64,000 nucleotides of DNA from positions 1-64,000 of the forward strand of contig NZ_JABFNS010000037.1 of assembly GCF_013116825.1 (NCBI RefSeq). Direction: 5' to 3'. Below the pieces are notes generated by a model. That model did not search any database. It was not told the DNA's origin and saw only the letters and a program-made list of their open reading frames with translations. This document shows positions 54,198 through 62,627 of the stretch, one piece after another. Source of the DNA: Myxococcus xanthus. GTDB lineage: Bacteria > Myxococcota > Myxococcia > Myxococcales > Myxococcaceae. The first letter of the stretch is position 1, and every line of letters starts with the position of its first letter. The translations under genes and the position numbers were made by a program.

Positions 54198-54824
54198 TCA
54201 GGGGAGGCGCTCCACCGTGGCCCCCGCGCGCTCCAGCAGCTCCCGGTACCAGTCGAAGGCGCGCGCGGTCCGCTCGCCCAGGGCCTTGGCGCCCCAGAGC
54301 ACGGTGAGGGTGCGGTGGGTGTCCGCGTTCGTCTTGGTGCGCTGCGCGTCCTTGACGGCGTTGGCGCACGGGCCCTCCGCGTCGAAGAGGCACAGCAGGC
54401 CCGCCAGGTCGATGCTCTGCCCGGACGCGTTGAAGACGTACTGCGCGCCCTCCGGGGCCACGCCCACGCGGAAGGGGGCGGTGGCCCGGTCCAGGTCCAC
54501 CACGCTGATGGGCAGGCCGCTGTGCAGGGACACCGCGTTGCAGGCATCCACGGCCAGGTTGATGGCGCCCAGCGAGCCGTCACCCGAGGCGCGCACCAGG
54601 TACTCCGACGCGGGCTTGCCACGCCCGGTGGGCTTGTAGCCGCCGTGGCGGAGCATGTCGCGGATGGCGCCGCGCACGGTGTCGTCGCTGGACAGGGGGG
54701 CGGTGGCGCCGGGCTTCAGCAGGGCCACCAGCCACTCCGGGGAGGGCAGTCCGCCCAGCGGCCCGGGGAAGGTGGTGGTGAAGGCCAGGGTGTCCAGGGA
54801 GGGGTGGGCGTCGACGGTCAGCAC
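54198..54824 (-). CDS. B3/B4 (PheT-like) domain protein
   Basis: The 208-residue protein starts at GTG 54824. Its core matches the B3/B4 fold of phenylalanyl-tRNA synthetase beta subunits found as free proteins: MLRHGGYKPTGRGKPASEYL, GAINLAVDACNAVSLHSGLP and ISVVDLDRATAPFRVGVAP. Free-standing members are thought to edit or bind aminoacyl-tRNA or amino acids, but this is not demonstrated. Divergent from the ABC-F gene across 185 bp. Confidence 0.82.
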   Translation of the reverse strand: MLTVDAHPSLDTLAFTTTFPGPLGGLPSPEWLVALLKPGATAPLSSDDTVRGAIRDMLRHGGYKPTGRGKPASEYLVRASGDGSLGAINLAVDACNAVSLHSGLPISVVDLDRATAPFRVGVAPEGAQYVFNASGQSIDLAGLLCLFDAEGPCANAVKDAQRTKTNADTHRTLTVLWGAKALGERTARAFDWYRELLERAGATVERLP

Positions 54825-55009
54825 GGCGCGGCAGTCTATGCCATGGCGCGAGTGGGGGCAGGTCCCACTTCAAGCCTGGGACCGGGGGCTCCCCCGCCTG
54901 TCCGCTCCCATGCAAGAGAAGTCGCTTCCCAGGGGTTCGGAACATTCTTTCCGGGGCGGGCTACGTGGCATAAGGGCGCCGCACCCGCTTCCGGGCCCCC
55001 CGCACGCAC

Positions 55010-56632
55010 ATGATTCGTCTCGACAACATCAGCAAGCAGAACGGCCAGCAGATTCTCTTCATCGAGGCCTCCGCGGCGCTCCACAAGGGGGAGAAGGTGG
55101 GCCTCGTCGGACCCAACGGGGCCGGCAAGACGACGCTGTTCCGGATGATTACCAGCCAGGAGCACCCCGACGAGGGCCAGGTCGCGGTCGACCGGGGCGT
55201 CACCATTGGCTACTTCAGCCAGGACGTGGGTGAAATGGAGGGCCGCAGCGCCGCCGCCGAGGTGATGGACGGCGCGGGCCCGGTGAGCACCGTGGCCGCC
55301 GAGCTGAAGGAGCTGGAGGCCGCCATGGCCGACCCGGACCAGGCGGACAACATGGACAAGCTCGTGGAGCGCTACGGCCTGGTCCAGGGGCGCTTCGAGG
55401 AGCTGGGCGGCTACGCGCTGGAAGGCCGCGCGCGGGAGATTCTCGCGGGCCTGGGCTTCACCCAGGAGATGATGGACGGCGACGTGGGCGCGCTGTCGGG
55501 TGGTTGGAAGATGCGCGTGGCGCTGGCCCGCATCCTCCTGATGCGTCCGGACGCGATGCTGCTCGACGAGCCGAGCAACCACCTCGACATCGAGAGCCTC
55601 ATCTGGCTGGAGGAGTTCCTCAAGAACTACGACGGCGCGCTGCTGATGACGTCACACGACCGCGAGTTCATGAACCGCATCGTGAACAAGGTGGTGGAGA
55701 TCGACGGCGGCTCGCTGTCGACCTACACCGGCAACTACGAGTTCTACGAGCAGCAGCGGGCGATGAACGAGAAGCAGCAGCAGGCGCAGTTCGAGCGCCA
55801 GCAGGCCATGCTCGCCAAGGAGCTGAAGTTCATCGAGCGCTTCAAGGCGCGCGCCTCGCACGCCGCGCAGGTGCAGAGCCGGGTGAAGAAGCTGGAGAAG
55901 ATTGAGCGCGTGGAGCCGCCCAAGCGGCGCCAGACGGTGCTCTTCGAGTTCCAGCCGGCGCCGCGTTCGGGCGACGACGTGGTGAGCCTGAAGGGCGTTC
56001 ACAAGGCCTACGGCAGCCGCATCATCTACGAGGGGCTGGACTTCCTGGTGCGCCGCACGGAGCGCTGGGCCGTCATGGGCGTCAACGGCGCGGGCAAGTC
56101 CACGCTGCTGAAGCTGGTGACGGGCTCCACGCAGCCGGACACGGGCAACGTGGCGCTGGGTGGCAGCGTGAAGATGGGTTACTTCGCGCAGCACGCCATG
56201 GACCTGCTGGACGGCGAGCGGACGGTGTTCCAGGCGCTGGAGGACGCCTTCCCCCGCGCGGGTCAGGGCTCGCTGCGGGCGCTGGCCGGCTGCTTCGGCT
56301 TCTCCGGCGACGAGGTGGAGAAGAAGTGCCGCGTGCTGTCCGGTGGTGAGAAGGCCCGGCTCGTCATGGCGAAGATGCTCTTCGACCCGCCGAACTTCCT
56401 GGTGCTGGACGAGCCCACCAACCACCTGGACATGGCCACGAAGGAGATGCTGATTACGGCGCTCTCCCGCTATGAGGGGACGATGCTGTTCGTCTCCCAC
56501 GACCGTCACTTCCTGGCCGCGCTGTCCAACCGCGTGCTGGAGCTGACGCCCGAGGGCATCCACCAGTACGGCGGCGGCTACACCGAGTACGTGGCCCGCA
56601 CCGGTCAGGAAGCGCCCGGTCTGCGGAGCTGA
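55010..56632 (+). CDS. ABC-F family ATPase (ribosome-associated type)
   Basis: This 540-residue protein has two ABC domains and no membrane helices. Domain 1: Walker A GPNGAGKTT (34-42), signature LSGGWKMRVALARILL and MLLDEPSNHLDIESLIWLEE. A basic coiled linker (P-site tRNA interaction motif region) contains QQQAQFERQQAMLAKELKFI and RVKKLEKIERVEPPKRR. Domain 2: Walker A GVNGAGKST (357-365), LSGGEKARLVMAKML and LVLDEPTNHLD. ABC-F proteins act on ribosomes in translation or antibiotic protection; the order resembles the housekeeping YbiT/Uup types rather than a resistance factor. Confidence 0.9.
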   Translation: MIRLDNISKQNGQQILFIEASAALHKGEKVGLVGPNGAGKTTLFRMITSQEHPDEGQVAVDRGVTIGYFSQDVGEMEGRSAAAEVMDGAGPVSTVAAELKELEAAMADPDQADNMDKLVERYGLVQGRFEELGGYALEGRAREILAGLGFTQEMMDGDVGALSGGWKMRVALARILLMRPDAMLLDEPSNHLDIESLIWLEEFLKNYDGALLMTSHDREFMNRIVNKVVEIDGGSLSTYTGNYEFYEQQRAMNEKQQQAQFERQQAMLAKELKFIERFKARASHAAQVQSRVKKLEKIERVEPPKRRQTVLFEFQPAPRSGDDVVSLKGVHKAYGSRIIYEGLDFLVRRTERWAVMGVNGAGKSTLLKLVTGSTQPDTGNVALGGSVKMGYFAQHAMDLLDGERTVFQALEDAFPRAGQGSLRALAGCFGFSGDEVEKKCRVLSGGEKARLVMAKMLFDPPNFLVLDEPTNHLDMATKEMLITALSRYEGTMLFVSHDRHFLAALSNRVLELTPEGIHQYGGGYTEYVARTGQEAPGLRS

Positions 56633-56645
56633 AGCACCGCGAGGG

Positions 56646-56663
56646 GCCCGGCGTCCACCGGGC
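56646..56663. terminator. Small hairpin between convergent genes
   Basis: GCCCGG (56646-56651) pairs with CCGGGC (56658-56663) around CGTCCA, between the ABC-F stop (56632) and the PH-domain gene stop (56684). No T-run. Confidence 0.4.
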
Positions 56664-56683
56664 ACATCGCGCTTCACGGCGGC

Positions 56684-57451
56684 TCAGGGCTCCACGCGGC
56701 CCTGGGCCGTCAGGGCGCTTCGCAGCGCCCGCATCTCACCCAGCAGCTCCTTCGCCGCGCCCAGCGTCGCGGCCGAGGAGGCTACGGGCTCGGGCCGCGC
56801 CGGCTCGGGAGGCTGCGGCTCGCCCAGTCCGGCGTCCCGGTGCATGCGCACCCGCGCCATGATGACGTCGCGAATCTCCTCCGGATTGTCCACGCCCCGG
56901 AAGTGGGCCTCGTGCAGCCCTTCCGTGTGTGAGGCGTCCGCGTCCTGCGAGCCGCGCTTGCTGCCTCCGCCCGCCGTCTCCACCTTCACGTCGGCGATGC
57001 CGAACAGCCGCTGGAGCGGGTTCTGCCGGATGGAGACCTGTTGGATGTTGGCGAAGGTCATCGTCTTCTCCTGGATGGCGACGAGCCCTTCCCGGATGCG
57101 CAGGCTGCGGCCGGAGAGGATGTACCAGCGGTACTCGTAGTCGAGCCACGCCACCAGGAAGGTGATGGGGGCCTGCACGGCGAACGCGAGCCAGGCGAAC
57201 ATCTCGAAGGCGAAGAAGACCGAGTCCGCATGCGCGTAGGGCAGGTGCGGGACGAACCGGTTCTTCACCGCCACCCAGGTGAAAATCAGGCCCACTACGA
57301 CGCCGGCCTGCCGCAGGCCCCAACGGAGCAACTGGAGCTGGCGATGGGCCAGGGCGGCGCGGAACACGCGAACCGCCGCACCTTCGGGGATGTGCGGCGC
57401 GGGGGGCACCTTCAGCAGGCGCAGGAGCCAGGCGGGCGCGGCGTCAGACAT
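56684..57451 (-). CDS. Membrane PH-domain (DUF304/bPH2) protein, second of pair
   Basis: The 255-residue protein (ATG 57451) has two membrane helices (LRQAGVVVGLIFTWVAVKN and FAFEMFAWLAFAVQAPITFL), then a bacterial PH domain: YEYRWYILSGRSLRIREGLV, IQEKTMTFANIQQVSIRQNP and LFGIADVKVETAGG. A long C-terminal extension ends in a helix (LGEMRALRSALTAQG). The start overlaps the previous gene's stop by eight bases, so both are translated together. Paired bPH2 proteins occur elsewhere (YdbS/YdbT type); their role is unclear. Confidence 0.85.
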   Translation of the reverse strand: MSDAAPAWLLRLLKVPPAPHIPEGAAVRVFRAALAHRQLQLLRWGLRQAGVVVGLIFTWVAVKNRFVPHLPYAHADSVFFAFEMFAWLAFAVQAPITFLVAWLDYEYRWYILSGRSLRIREGLVAIQEKTMTFANIQQVSIRQNPLQRLFGIADVKVETAGGGSKRGSQDADASHTEGLHEAHFRGVDNPEEIRDVIMARVRMHRDAGLGEPQPPEPARPEPVASSAATLGAAKELLGEMRALRSALTAQGRVEP

Positions 57452-58034
57452 CCTGCTTCTCCCGCGTGGCGCCGCTGTCCAGGCTGAGCCGCAGGGCGCG
57501 CACCTCCTCGGCAATCTCGCGGAGCGTGGCCGCCAGCGCGTCATGGTCGCCGGCGGGCATGGCGCGTGCGCTCTCCTGCGTAGGCGTGGGCCGTTCGCGG
57601 CTTCCGCGCATCCTCGAATAGAGGAAGTCCCGCATCGCCTCGTACGCGGGAACGCCCTCGATGGTGATTTCCGCCTGTGAGTTGCCGCTCGCCGTCTGGA
57701 TTTGGATGCGCGCCAGCCCCAGCCAGCGCTCCACCAGGTTGCTGGACAGGTGGATGTCCTGGATGCGCGCGTAGGTGAGGGACACCTCCCGCCGGAAGAG
57801 GATGCCCCAGCGGACGGTGATGCCTTCGTCGTCCAGCGTGTAGCGCAGCGTCTGGTACTTGAAGTAGCGGATGAGCCCGAGAATGGGGAAGCCGGGCCCG
57901 GCCAGCAGCGCGCTGACGAGGTAGTAGGTGAGCAGGCTGCGGTGCGGTTGCAGCACCGTGGGCAGGCGCGACAGGAAGCCCCCGTCACCATCGGGGACCA
58001 CCGTCAGAGGGGAGGGCGACCCCGGGTCTGTCAT
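57444..58034 (-). CDS. Membrane PH-domain (DUF304/bPH2) protein, first of pair
   Basis: The 196-residue protein has hydrophobic segments (LLTYYLVSALLAGPGFPILG) followed by a PH domain: LRYTLDDEGITVRWGILFRR, EVSLTYARIQDIHLSSNLVE and LARIQIQTASGNSQAEITIE. Its C-terminal helix (IAEEVRALRLSLDSG) resembles the C-terminal helix of the downstream partner (the E-x-R-A-L-R-x-x-L pattern), hinting that the two interact or arose by duplication. Both should lie in the inner membrane with the PH domain exposed. Confidence 0.85.
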   Translation of the reverse strand: MTDPGSPSPLTVVPDGDGGFLSRLPTVLQPHRSLLTYYLVSALLAGPGFPILGLIRYFKYQTLRYTLDDEGITVRWGILFRREVSLTYARIQDIHLSSNLVERWLGLARIQIQTASGNSQAEITIEGVPAYEAMRDFLYSRMRGSRERPTPTQESARAMPAGDHDALAATLREIAEEVRALRLSLDSGATREKQDV

Positions 58035-58109
58035 GTGCGGCTCACCAGCAGGCGTCTTTCTCGAGAGAGGACTCAGGCATTACGGACCGGAGCATCTCTC
58101 ATTTCACGC

Positions 58110-59549
58110 CTATTCGAACAACCGCCCCGCCAGCCGCGCCAGCTTCTGCGCCTTGCCCGTGAAGGGCGGGAAGAACAGGTGGACCAGGGACGTGCGCCCC
58201 TGGCGCAGCACCGCGCGCTCGTGGCTGAAGGTCCGGAAACCCGTCTCGCCGTGATACGCGCCCACGCCGCTGGCGCCCACGCCGCCGAAGGGCAGGTTCG
58301 GATTCACGTTGTGCAGCACGACCGTGTTGATGCACGTGCCGCCCGCGCGAGTCTCCCGCAGCAGCCGCTCCACCGTGGCCTCGTCGTTGCTGAACACGTA
58401 GAGCGCCAGGGGCTTGCCGTCCTCGCGCACGTGCGACACCACTTCGTCCAGGGACTCGAAGCGCAGCACCGGCAGCACCGGTCCGAAAATCTCCTCGGCC
58501 ATGATGGGCGCGTCCGGCGTCACGTCCGCGAGCACCGTGGGCGCGATGTAACGCGACTCCGCGCCCACGCCGCCTCCCACCACCACGCGCGCGCCGGCCT
58601 CCACGGTGCGGTCCATCAACTGGCGCACCCGCGTGAAGGCGCCGTCATCCACCATGCGGCACAGGTCCAGGCTCGCGCGGCGCGCCTCTTCGGTGCGGCC
58701 GTAGAAGCGCTCCAGGGCCTCCTTCATCGCCTCCAGCAGGGCCTCTTCCTTCGACGCGTGGACCCAGACGTGGTCGGGGGCGATGCACGTCTGGCCGCCG
58801 TTGAGGAACTTGCCCCACACCACGCGCTCGGCGGCGGCGGCGACATCCGCCGTCTCATCGACGATGACGGGCGACTTGCCACCCAGCTCCAACGTCACGC
58901 TGGCCAGGTGCTTCGCCGCGGCCTCCATCACCCGCCGGCCCACGCGGGCCCCGCCGGTGAAGAAGAAGTGGTCGAAGGGAAGCCGCAGCAGCGCCTCGCC
59001 CACCTCCGGGCCTCCCTCCACCACCGCGACCTCTTCTGGGGGAAAGACATCCTTCACCAGCTCCGCGATGAAGCGCGCCGTGTTGGGCGTCTTCTCACTG
59101 GGCTTGCAGAGGACGGCGTTGCCCGCGGCCACCGCGGCGACCAGCGGCGACACCAGCAGGTGGAAGGGGTAGTTCCACGGGGCCAGCACCAGCACCACGC
59201 CCCGGGGCTCGTACTGCACCAGGCTGGACGTGCCGGTGAGCAGCAGGGGCGTGGAGACCTTCCGGGGCTTCATCCACGTCTTGAGGTGCTTCTGGATGGA
59301 GGCCAGCTCCATCAGGACGGGGAGGACCTCGGTGGCCTCCACCTCCGCGCGCGGCTTGCGGAAGTCGGCGTGGAGCGCCTCGGCCAGGGCCTCGCGCCGG
59401 GCGACGAGCAGCGACTTGAGCTGCTCCAGCCGGGCCAGCCGTTCCTTCACGCCGCGGCGCGCCACCTCCCAGCGATTCGCATGGAGACGGTCGAACGCCT
59501 CCTGCACGCCGTCCGGCATCCGTGCTTCTTCCAGCTTCACCACGCGCAT
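58110..59549 (-). CDS. Class-3-like aldehyde dehydrogenase (copy 1)
   Basis: The 479-residue enzyme starts at ATG 59549 behind GGAAGGAG. Motifs: LAPWNYPFHLLVSPLVAAVA, catalytic Glu221 in VTLELGGKSPVIVDE, nucleophile Cys255 in NGGQTCIAPDHVWVHA, EIFGPVLPVL and PNLPFGGVGASGVGAYHGE. The ELGGKSP plus GQTCIAPD combination is the class 3/fatty aldehyde type, which oxidises medium or long-chain and aromatic aldehydes. A hydrophobic C-terminus (LVHLFFPPFTGKAQKLARLA) could aid membrane contact. Last gene of a TetR-ALDH-ALDH operon, 38 bp after its paralogue. Confidence 0.9.
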   Translation of the reverse strand: MRVVKLEEARMPDGVQEAFDRLHANRWEVARRGVKERLARLEQLKSLLVARREALAEALHADFRKPRAEVEATEVLPVLMELASIQKHLKTWMKPRKVSTPLLLTGTSSLVQYEPRGVVLVLAPWNYPFHLLVSPLVAAVAAGNAVLCKPSEKTPNTARFIAELVKDVFPPEEVAVVEGGPEVGEALLRLPFDHFFFTGGARVGRRVMEAAAKHLASVTLELGGKSPVIVDETADVAAAAERVVWGKFLNGGQTCIAPDHVWVHASKEEALLEAMKEALERFYGRTEEARRASLDLCRMVDDGAFTRVRQLMDRTVEAGARVVVGGGVGAESRYIAPTVLADVTPDAPIMAEEIFGPVLPVLRFESLDEVVSHVREDGKPLALYVFSNDEATVERLLRETRAGGTCINTVVLHNVNPNLPFGGVGASGVGAYHGETGFRTFSHERAVLRQGRTSLVHLFFPPFTGKAQKLARLAGRLFE

Positions 59550-59587
59550 CGCCCGGCTCCTTCCGGAGGTGCCCCGGCCTGGGGTGC

Positions 59588-61039
59588 CTACTCCATCAGC
59601 CGGGTCGCGCGGGAGGCCAATTCCTGCGCCTTCCCGCGATACGGCGGGAAGAACACCGAAGCCAGCGACTTCATCCATTGAACCATCACTGCCCGCTCGT
59701 GGCTGAACGTCTTGAAGCCGAAATGGCCGTGGTAGTTCCCCAGGCCACTGGTGCCAACCCCGCCGAACGGGAGGTTGGGGTTCGCGAGGTGGACGAGCAC
59801 GTTGTTCACCACCGCGCCACCCGACGTGGTGTTCTGGAAGATGTCTTCCACCGCCCGCTTGTCCTGGCTGAACACGTAGAGGGCCAAAGGCTTCCCGCCC
59901 GCGCGGATGTGCGCGTAGACCTCTTCACGGGACTGGAAGGTGAGCACCGGCAGCACCGGTCCGAAAATCTCGCCCTCCATCGCCGGGCTCTCCGCCGTCA
60001 CGCCGGACAGCACGGTGGGCGCGATGTAGCGCGAGGGCTCGTCCGTCTCCCCGCCCACCTCCAGCTTCGCTCCCGCGGCCACCGAGCGCTCGAGCAGGTC
60101 CTTCACCCGCCGCCACGCCACCGGGTCCACCAGCCGCGTCAGGTCAGGGCTCGCCTGCCGCTCCTGCTCGGTGCCGCCGTAGAAGCGCGTGATGGACGCC
60201 TTGAGCGCGTCCAGGAACGCCCGCTCCTTCGACGCGTGCACGAACACGTAGTCCGGCGCCACGCACGTCTGGCCGCCGTTGACGAACTTGCCCCAGCACA
60301 GGCGCTCGGCGGCGGCGGCGACGTCCGCCGTCTCATCGACGATGACGGGCGACTTGCCACCCAGCTCCAGCGTCACGCTGGCCAGGTGCTTCGCCGCGGC
60401 CTCCATCACCTTGCGGCCGATGCGCGTATTTCCGGTGAAGAAGATGTGGTCGAAGGGCAGCTCCAGCAGCGCCTCCGCCGTCTCCGCGCCGCCTTCGAAC
60501 AGCGCCACCTCGTTCTCGGGGAACACGTCCTTCACCAGCTGCGCCAGGAAGCGCGAGGTGTGCGGCGTCTTCTCGCTGGGCTTGCAGATGACGGTGTTGC
60601 CCGCGGCGATGGCGGCCACCAGCGGCGACACCAGCAGGTTGAAGGGGTAGTTCCACGGCGACAGCAGCAGCACCGTGCCGCGCGCTTCGTAGCGCACGTG
60701 GCTGGACGAGCCCGCCAGCAGCATCGGCGTGCCCACCCGCATGGGCTTCATCCACGACTTGAGGTGCCGCACCGTGTGGTTCAGCTCCTCCAGCGTGGGG
60801 TGCAGCTCCGTCAGCTCCACCTCCACCGCGGGCTTGCGGAAGTCCGCGTGGATGGCGTCCGCCAGCTCCGCGCGGCGGGCGATGATGGCTTCGCGCAGCC
60901 GCTTCAGCCGGGCGATGCGCTCGGCGGCCGTGGTGCGGGACATCGTCCAGCGGTGCGCGCGCTGGGCTTCGAACACCGCGCGGATGCGCTCGGTGTCGGC
61001 GGTGGGCTGCGTGTTGGCTTGAGACGTTGCTTCGAGCAT
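59588..61039 (-). CDS. Class-3-like aldehyde dehydrogenase (copy 2)
   Basis: The 483-residue paralogue of the preceding entry has LSPWNYPFNLLVSPLVAAIA, Glu225 in VTLELGGKSPVIVDE, Cys259 in NGGQTCVAPDYVFVHA, GEIFGPVLPVL and PNLPFGGVGTSGLGNYHGH. It is the first enzyme gene of the operon, 29 bp after the TetR stop. A 108-base block around the active-site Glu (60303-60410) matches copy 1 (58825-58932) at 106 positions, far above the similarity elsewhere, suggesting gene conversion. Both likely detoxify aldehydes, perhaps with different chain-length preference. Confidence 0.9.
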   Translation of the reverse strand: MLEATSQANTQPTADTERIRAVFEAQRAHRWTMSRTTAAERIARLKRLREAIIARRAELADAIHADFRKPAVEVELTELHPTLEELNHTVRHLKSWMKPMRVGTPMLLAGSSSHVRYEARGTVLLLSPWNYPFNLLVSPLVAAIAAGNTVICKPSEKTPHTSRFLAQLVKDVFPENEVALFEGGAETAEALLELPFDHIFFTGNTRIGRKVMEAAAKHLASVTLELGGKSPVIVDETADVAAAAERLCWGKFVNGGQTCVAPDYVFVHASKERAFLDALKASITRFYGGTEQERQASPDLTRLVDPVAWRRVKDLLERSVAAGAKLEVGGETDEPSRYIAPTVLSGVTAESPAMEGEIFGPVLPVLTFQSREEVYAHIRAGGKPLALYVFSQDKRAVEDIFQNTTSGGAVVNNVLVHLANPNLPFGGVGTSGLGNYHGHFGFKTFSHERAVMVQWMKSLASVFFPPYRGKAQELASRATRLME

Positions 61040-61068
61040 GGGGTTCTCCAGGGGGTGGGAAAGGGGCC

Positions 61069-61752
61069 TCAGCGGGACTCCAATCCGCGAAGAAGGGTGG
61101 TGAGGGCCGTCGTCAGCTCGGCGGTGAAGTCGACGCGCAGCGGCGCCAGGTGGGGCAGCGCCTCCAGCACCTCGCGCGCCACCGGGGCCACGTCCGCCAT
61201 CTGCCGCAGGCCCGTCACGAGCGCGTGCAGGTGGATGAAGAAGCGCGGGCCTTCTCCGTCACGGAGGAAGGGCAGCCGCTGCTCCACCAGCGTGCCCGCG
61301 CGGAGCAGCGCCGCCAGCAGCCGCTCCTTGAACGGGCGGAGCTGCTCGGCCGTCACGTTCTGTTCCAGCACCGTCTGCAGCAGCGCGAGCAGCCGCGTCA
61401 GGGTCTCCTCGCCCTCCAGCGACTCGGCCACCGTGCGCGCCAGCCGGGGCCCCGTCCAGGCCGACGTGTCCTCCGCCAGCAACCCGTCCAGCCGGGCGAA
61501 CCAGGCGAAGAGCAGGTCCTCCAGCAGCGCCAGGAACAGCGCCTCCTTGGTGGGGAAGTAGAGGAACACCGTGCCCTTGGCCAGCATCGCCCGGCCGGCC
61601 ACGTCCGCCATCTTCACCTCGGCATAGGACGTCGCCTGATACAGGGCCAGGGCCTCATCCAGGATGAGTCGCCGCCGCGCTTCCTTGTCCTCGTCCTTCC
61701 GTGCTCGCTGGGGCAGGGCCCGATTCGCCTTCGCCGCTGAGGTGCTGGCCAT
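61069..61752 (-). CDS. TetR-family repressor of the aldehyde dehydrogenase operon
   Basis: The 227-residue protein (ATG 61752) has a basic N-terminus and a TetR helix-turn-helix: RRLILDEALALYQATSYAEV, ADVAGRAMLAKGTVFLYFPT and KEALFLALLED. The ligand-binding part is all-helical and unassigned. It is first in the operon with two aldehyde dehydrogenases. Two 19-bp palindrome-like sites lie just upstream (61764-61804), so autorepression and induction by an aldehyde or fatty compound are likely. The same sites lie in front of the divergent PLD-like gene. Confidence 0.9.
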   Translation of the reverse strand: MASTSAAKANRALPQRARKDEDKEARRRLILDEALALYQATSYAEVKMADVAGRAMLAKGTVFLYFPTKEALFLALLEDLLFAWFARLDGLLAEDTSAWTGPRLARTVAESLEGEETLTRLLALLQTVLEQNVTAEQLRPFKERLLAALLRAGTLVEQRLPFLRDGEGPRFFIHLHALVTGLRQMADVAPVAREVLEALPHLAPLRVDFTAELTTALTTLLRGLESR

Positions 61753-61763
61753 GGCTCATGGAT

Positions 61764-61804
61764 GAATGACCCACGGTCATTCGTCAAGTGACTCAAGGTC
61801 ATTT
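61764..61804. promoter_or_regulatory. Double TetR operator
   Basis: Site 1: GAATGACC-CAC-GGTCATTC (61764-61782), a perfect 8-bp inverted repeat. Site 2: AAGTGACT-CAA-GGTCATTT (61786-61804) matches the same TGAC-N5-GTCA core with two mismatched pairs outside it. The centres (61773 and 61795) are 22 bp apart, two DNA turns, so two repressor dimers could bind on one face. They lie between the TetR start (61752) and the divergent gene at 61851. Confidence 0.8.
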
Positions 61805-61850
61805 GGTCGTCGGGTGGCGGGGTGAGGGCGTGTGTGCTGGAGTGTGCCCC

Positions 61851-62483
61851 ATGCGTCCCATCGAGGCGGAGCTCCTGTCGGGCAGCGCGCTGTACCGGGA
61901 GGTGGTGTTGGAGAAGCTGCTCCACGCCCGGGAGTCGGTGTGGATGGCCACGGCCAACGTGAAGGCGATGTTCGTGGAGCACGGCGGCCGTTTCGTCCCG
62001 CTGGTGGATGTGCTGGACACGCTCGCCGCGCGTGGAGTGGCGCTGCGGCTGTTGCACGCGGAGCTGCCGAGCCGGCCCTTTCGCGCCGCCTTCGACCGGC
62101 AGGCGCGGCTGGTGGCGGGTGGCTTGTCGCTCAAGGTCTGCCCGCGCGTGCACTTCAAGGCGGTGGTGGTGGATGGCGCCTGGGCATACCTGGGCAGCGC
62201 CAACCTCACCGGCGCGGGGCTGGGCGCCAAGGGGGACTCCGCGCGCAACTTCGAGCTGGGCTTCGTCACCGAGGACTTCGACGTCATCGACCGGGTGACG
62301 GCGCTCTACGAAGCGGTGTGGAGCGGCGCCGAGTGCAAGTCATGCAAGCTCCGCGCGGTGTGCCCCGACCCCATTCTGCCCGCAGGCAAGCGAGCGCCCA
62401 CGCCGCGCCGTCCGCGCGCGGATGCCCCACGTCTGGGCAAGGCGCGCCGTCTCCAGCGGGGCGCGAAGGCCGCCAAGCGCTAG
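61851..62483 (+). CDS. Phospholipase-D-like (single HKD) protein
   Basis: The 210-residue protein starts at ATG 61851, eight bases after GGAG. Features: VWMATANVKAMFVEHGGRFV, then one HKD-type motif VHFKAVVVDGAWAYLGSANL (H-x-K with Asp and the following G-S-A-N). A single motif implies a homodimer, as in Nuc-type nucleases or small PLDs. Before a basic Pro/Arg-rich tail there is a Cys cluster, ECKSCKLRAVC, that could bind zinc or an iron-sulfur centre. It may cleave DNA or phospholipid; I cannot decide. Divergent from tetR, so possibly under the same operators. Confidence 0.8.
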   Translation: MRPIEAELLSGSALYREVVLEKLLHARESVWMATANVKAMFVEHGGRFVPLVDVLDTLAARGVALRLLHAELPSRPFRAAFDRQARLVAGGLSLKVCPRVHFKAVVVDGAWAYLGSANLTGAGLGAKGDSARNFELGFVTEDFDVIDRVTALYEAVWSGAECKSCKLRAVCPDPILPAGKRAPTPRRPRADAPRLGKARRLQRGAKAAKR

Positions 62484-62627
62484 GAACCCCACCCACGAGG
62501 TGTCAAAGACTTGCGCGTCACCCGCTGAATCGCGCGGTCCTGCCTGACGACGTTTGGGAATGTTGAGTGTCTGTGTTGACTGGCAGGGATTGCCAGGAGC
62601 CAGCGGCTTCCCGGCTCCAGGGCGTGA

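Noticed and set aside
57702-61561. Two long + strand frames opposite the PH-domain and aldehyde dehydrogenase genes
   Set aside because: Arg/His-rich shadows; the - strand genes carry complete catalytic motifs.
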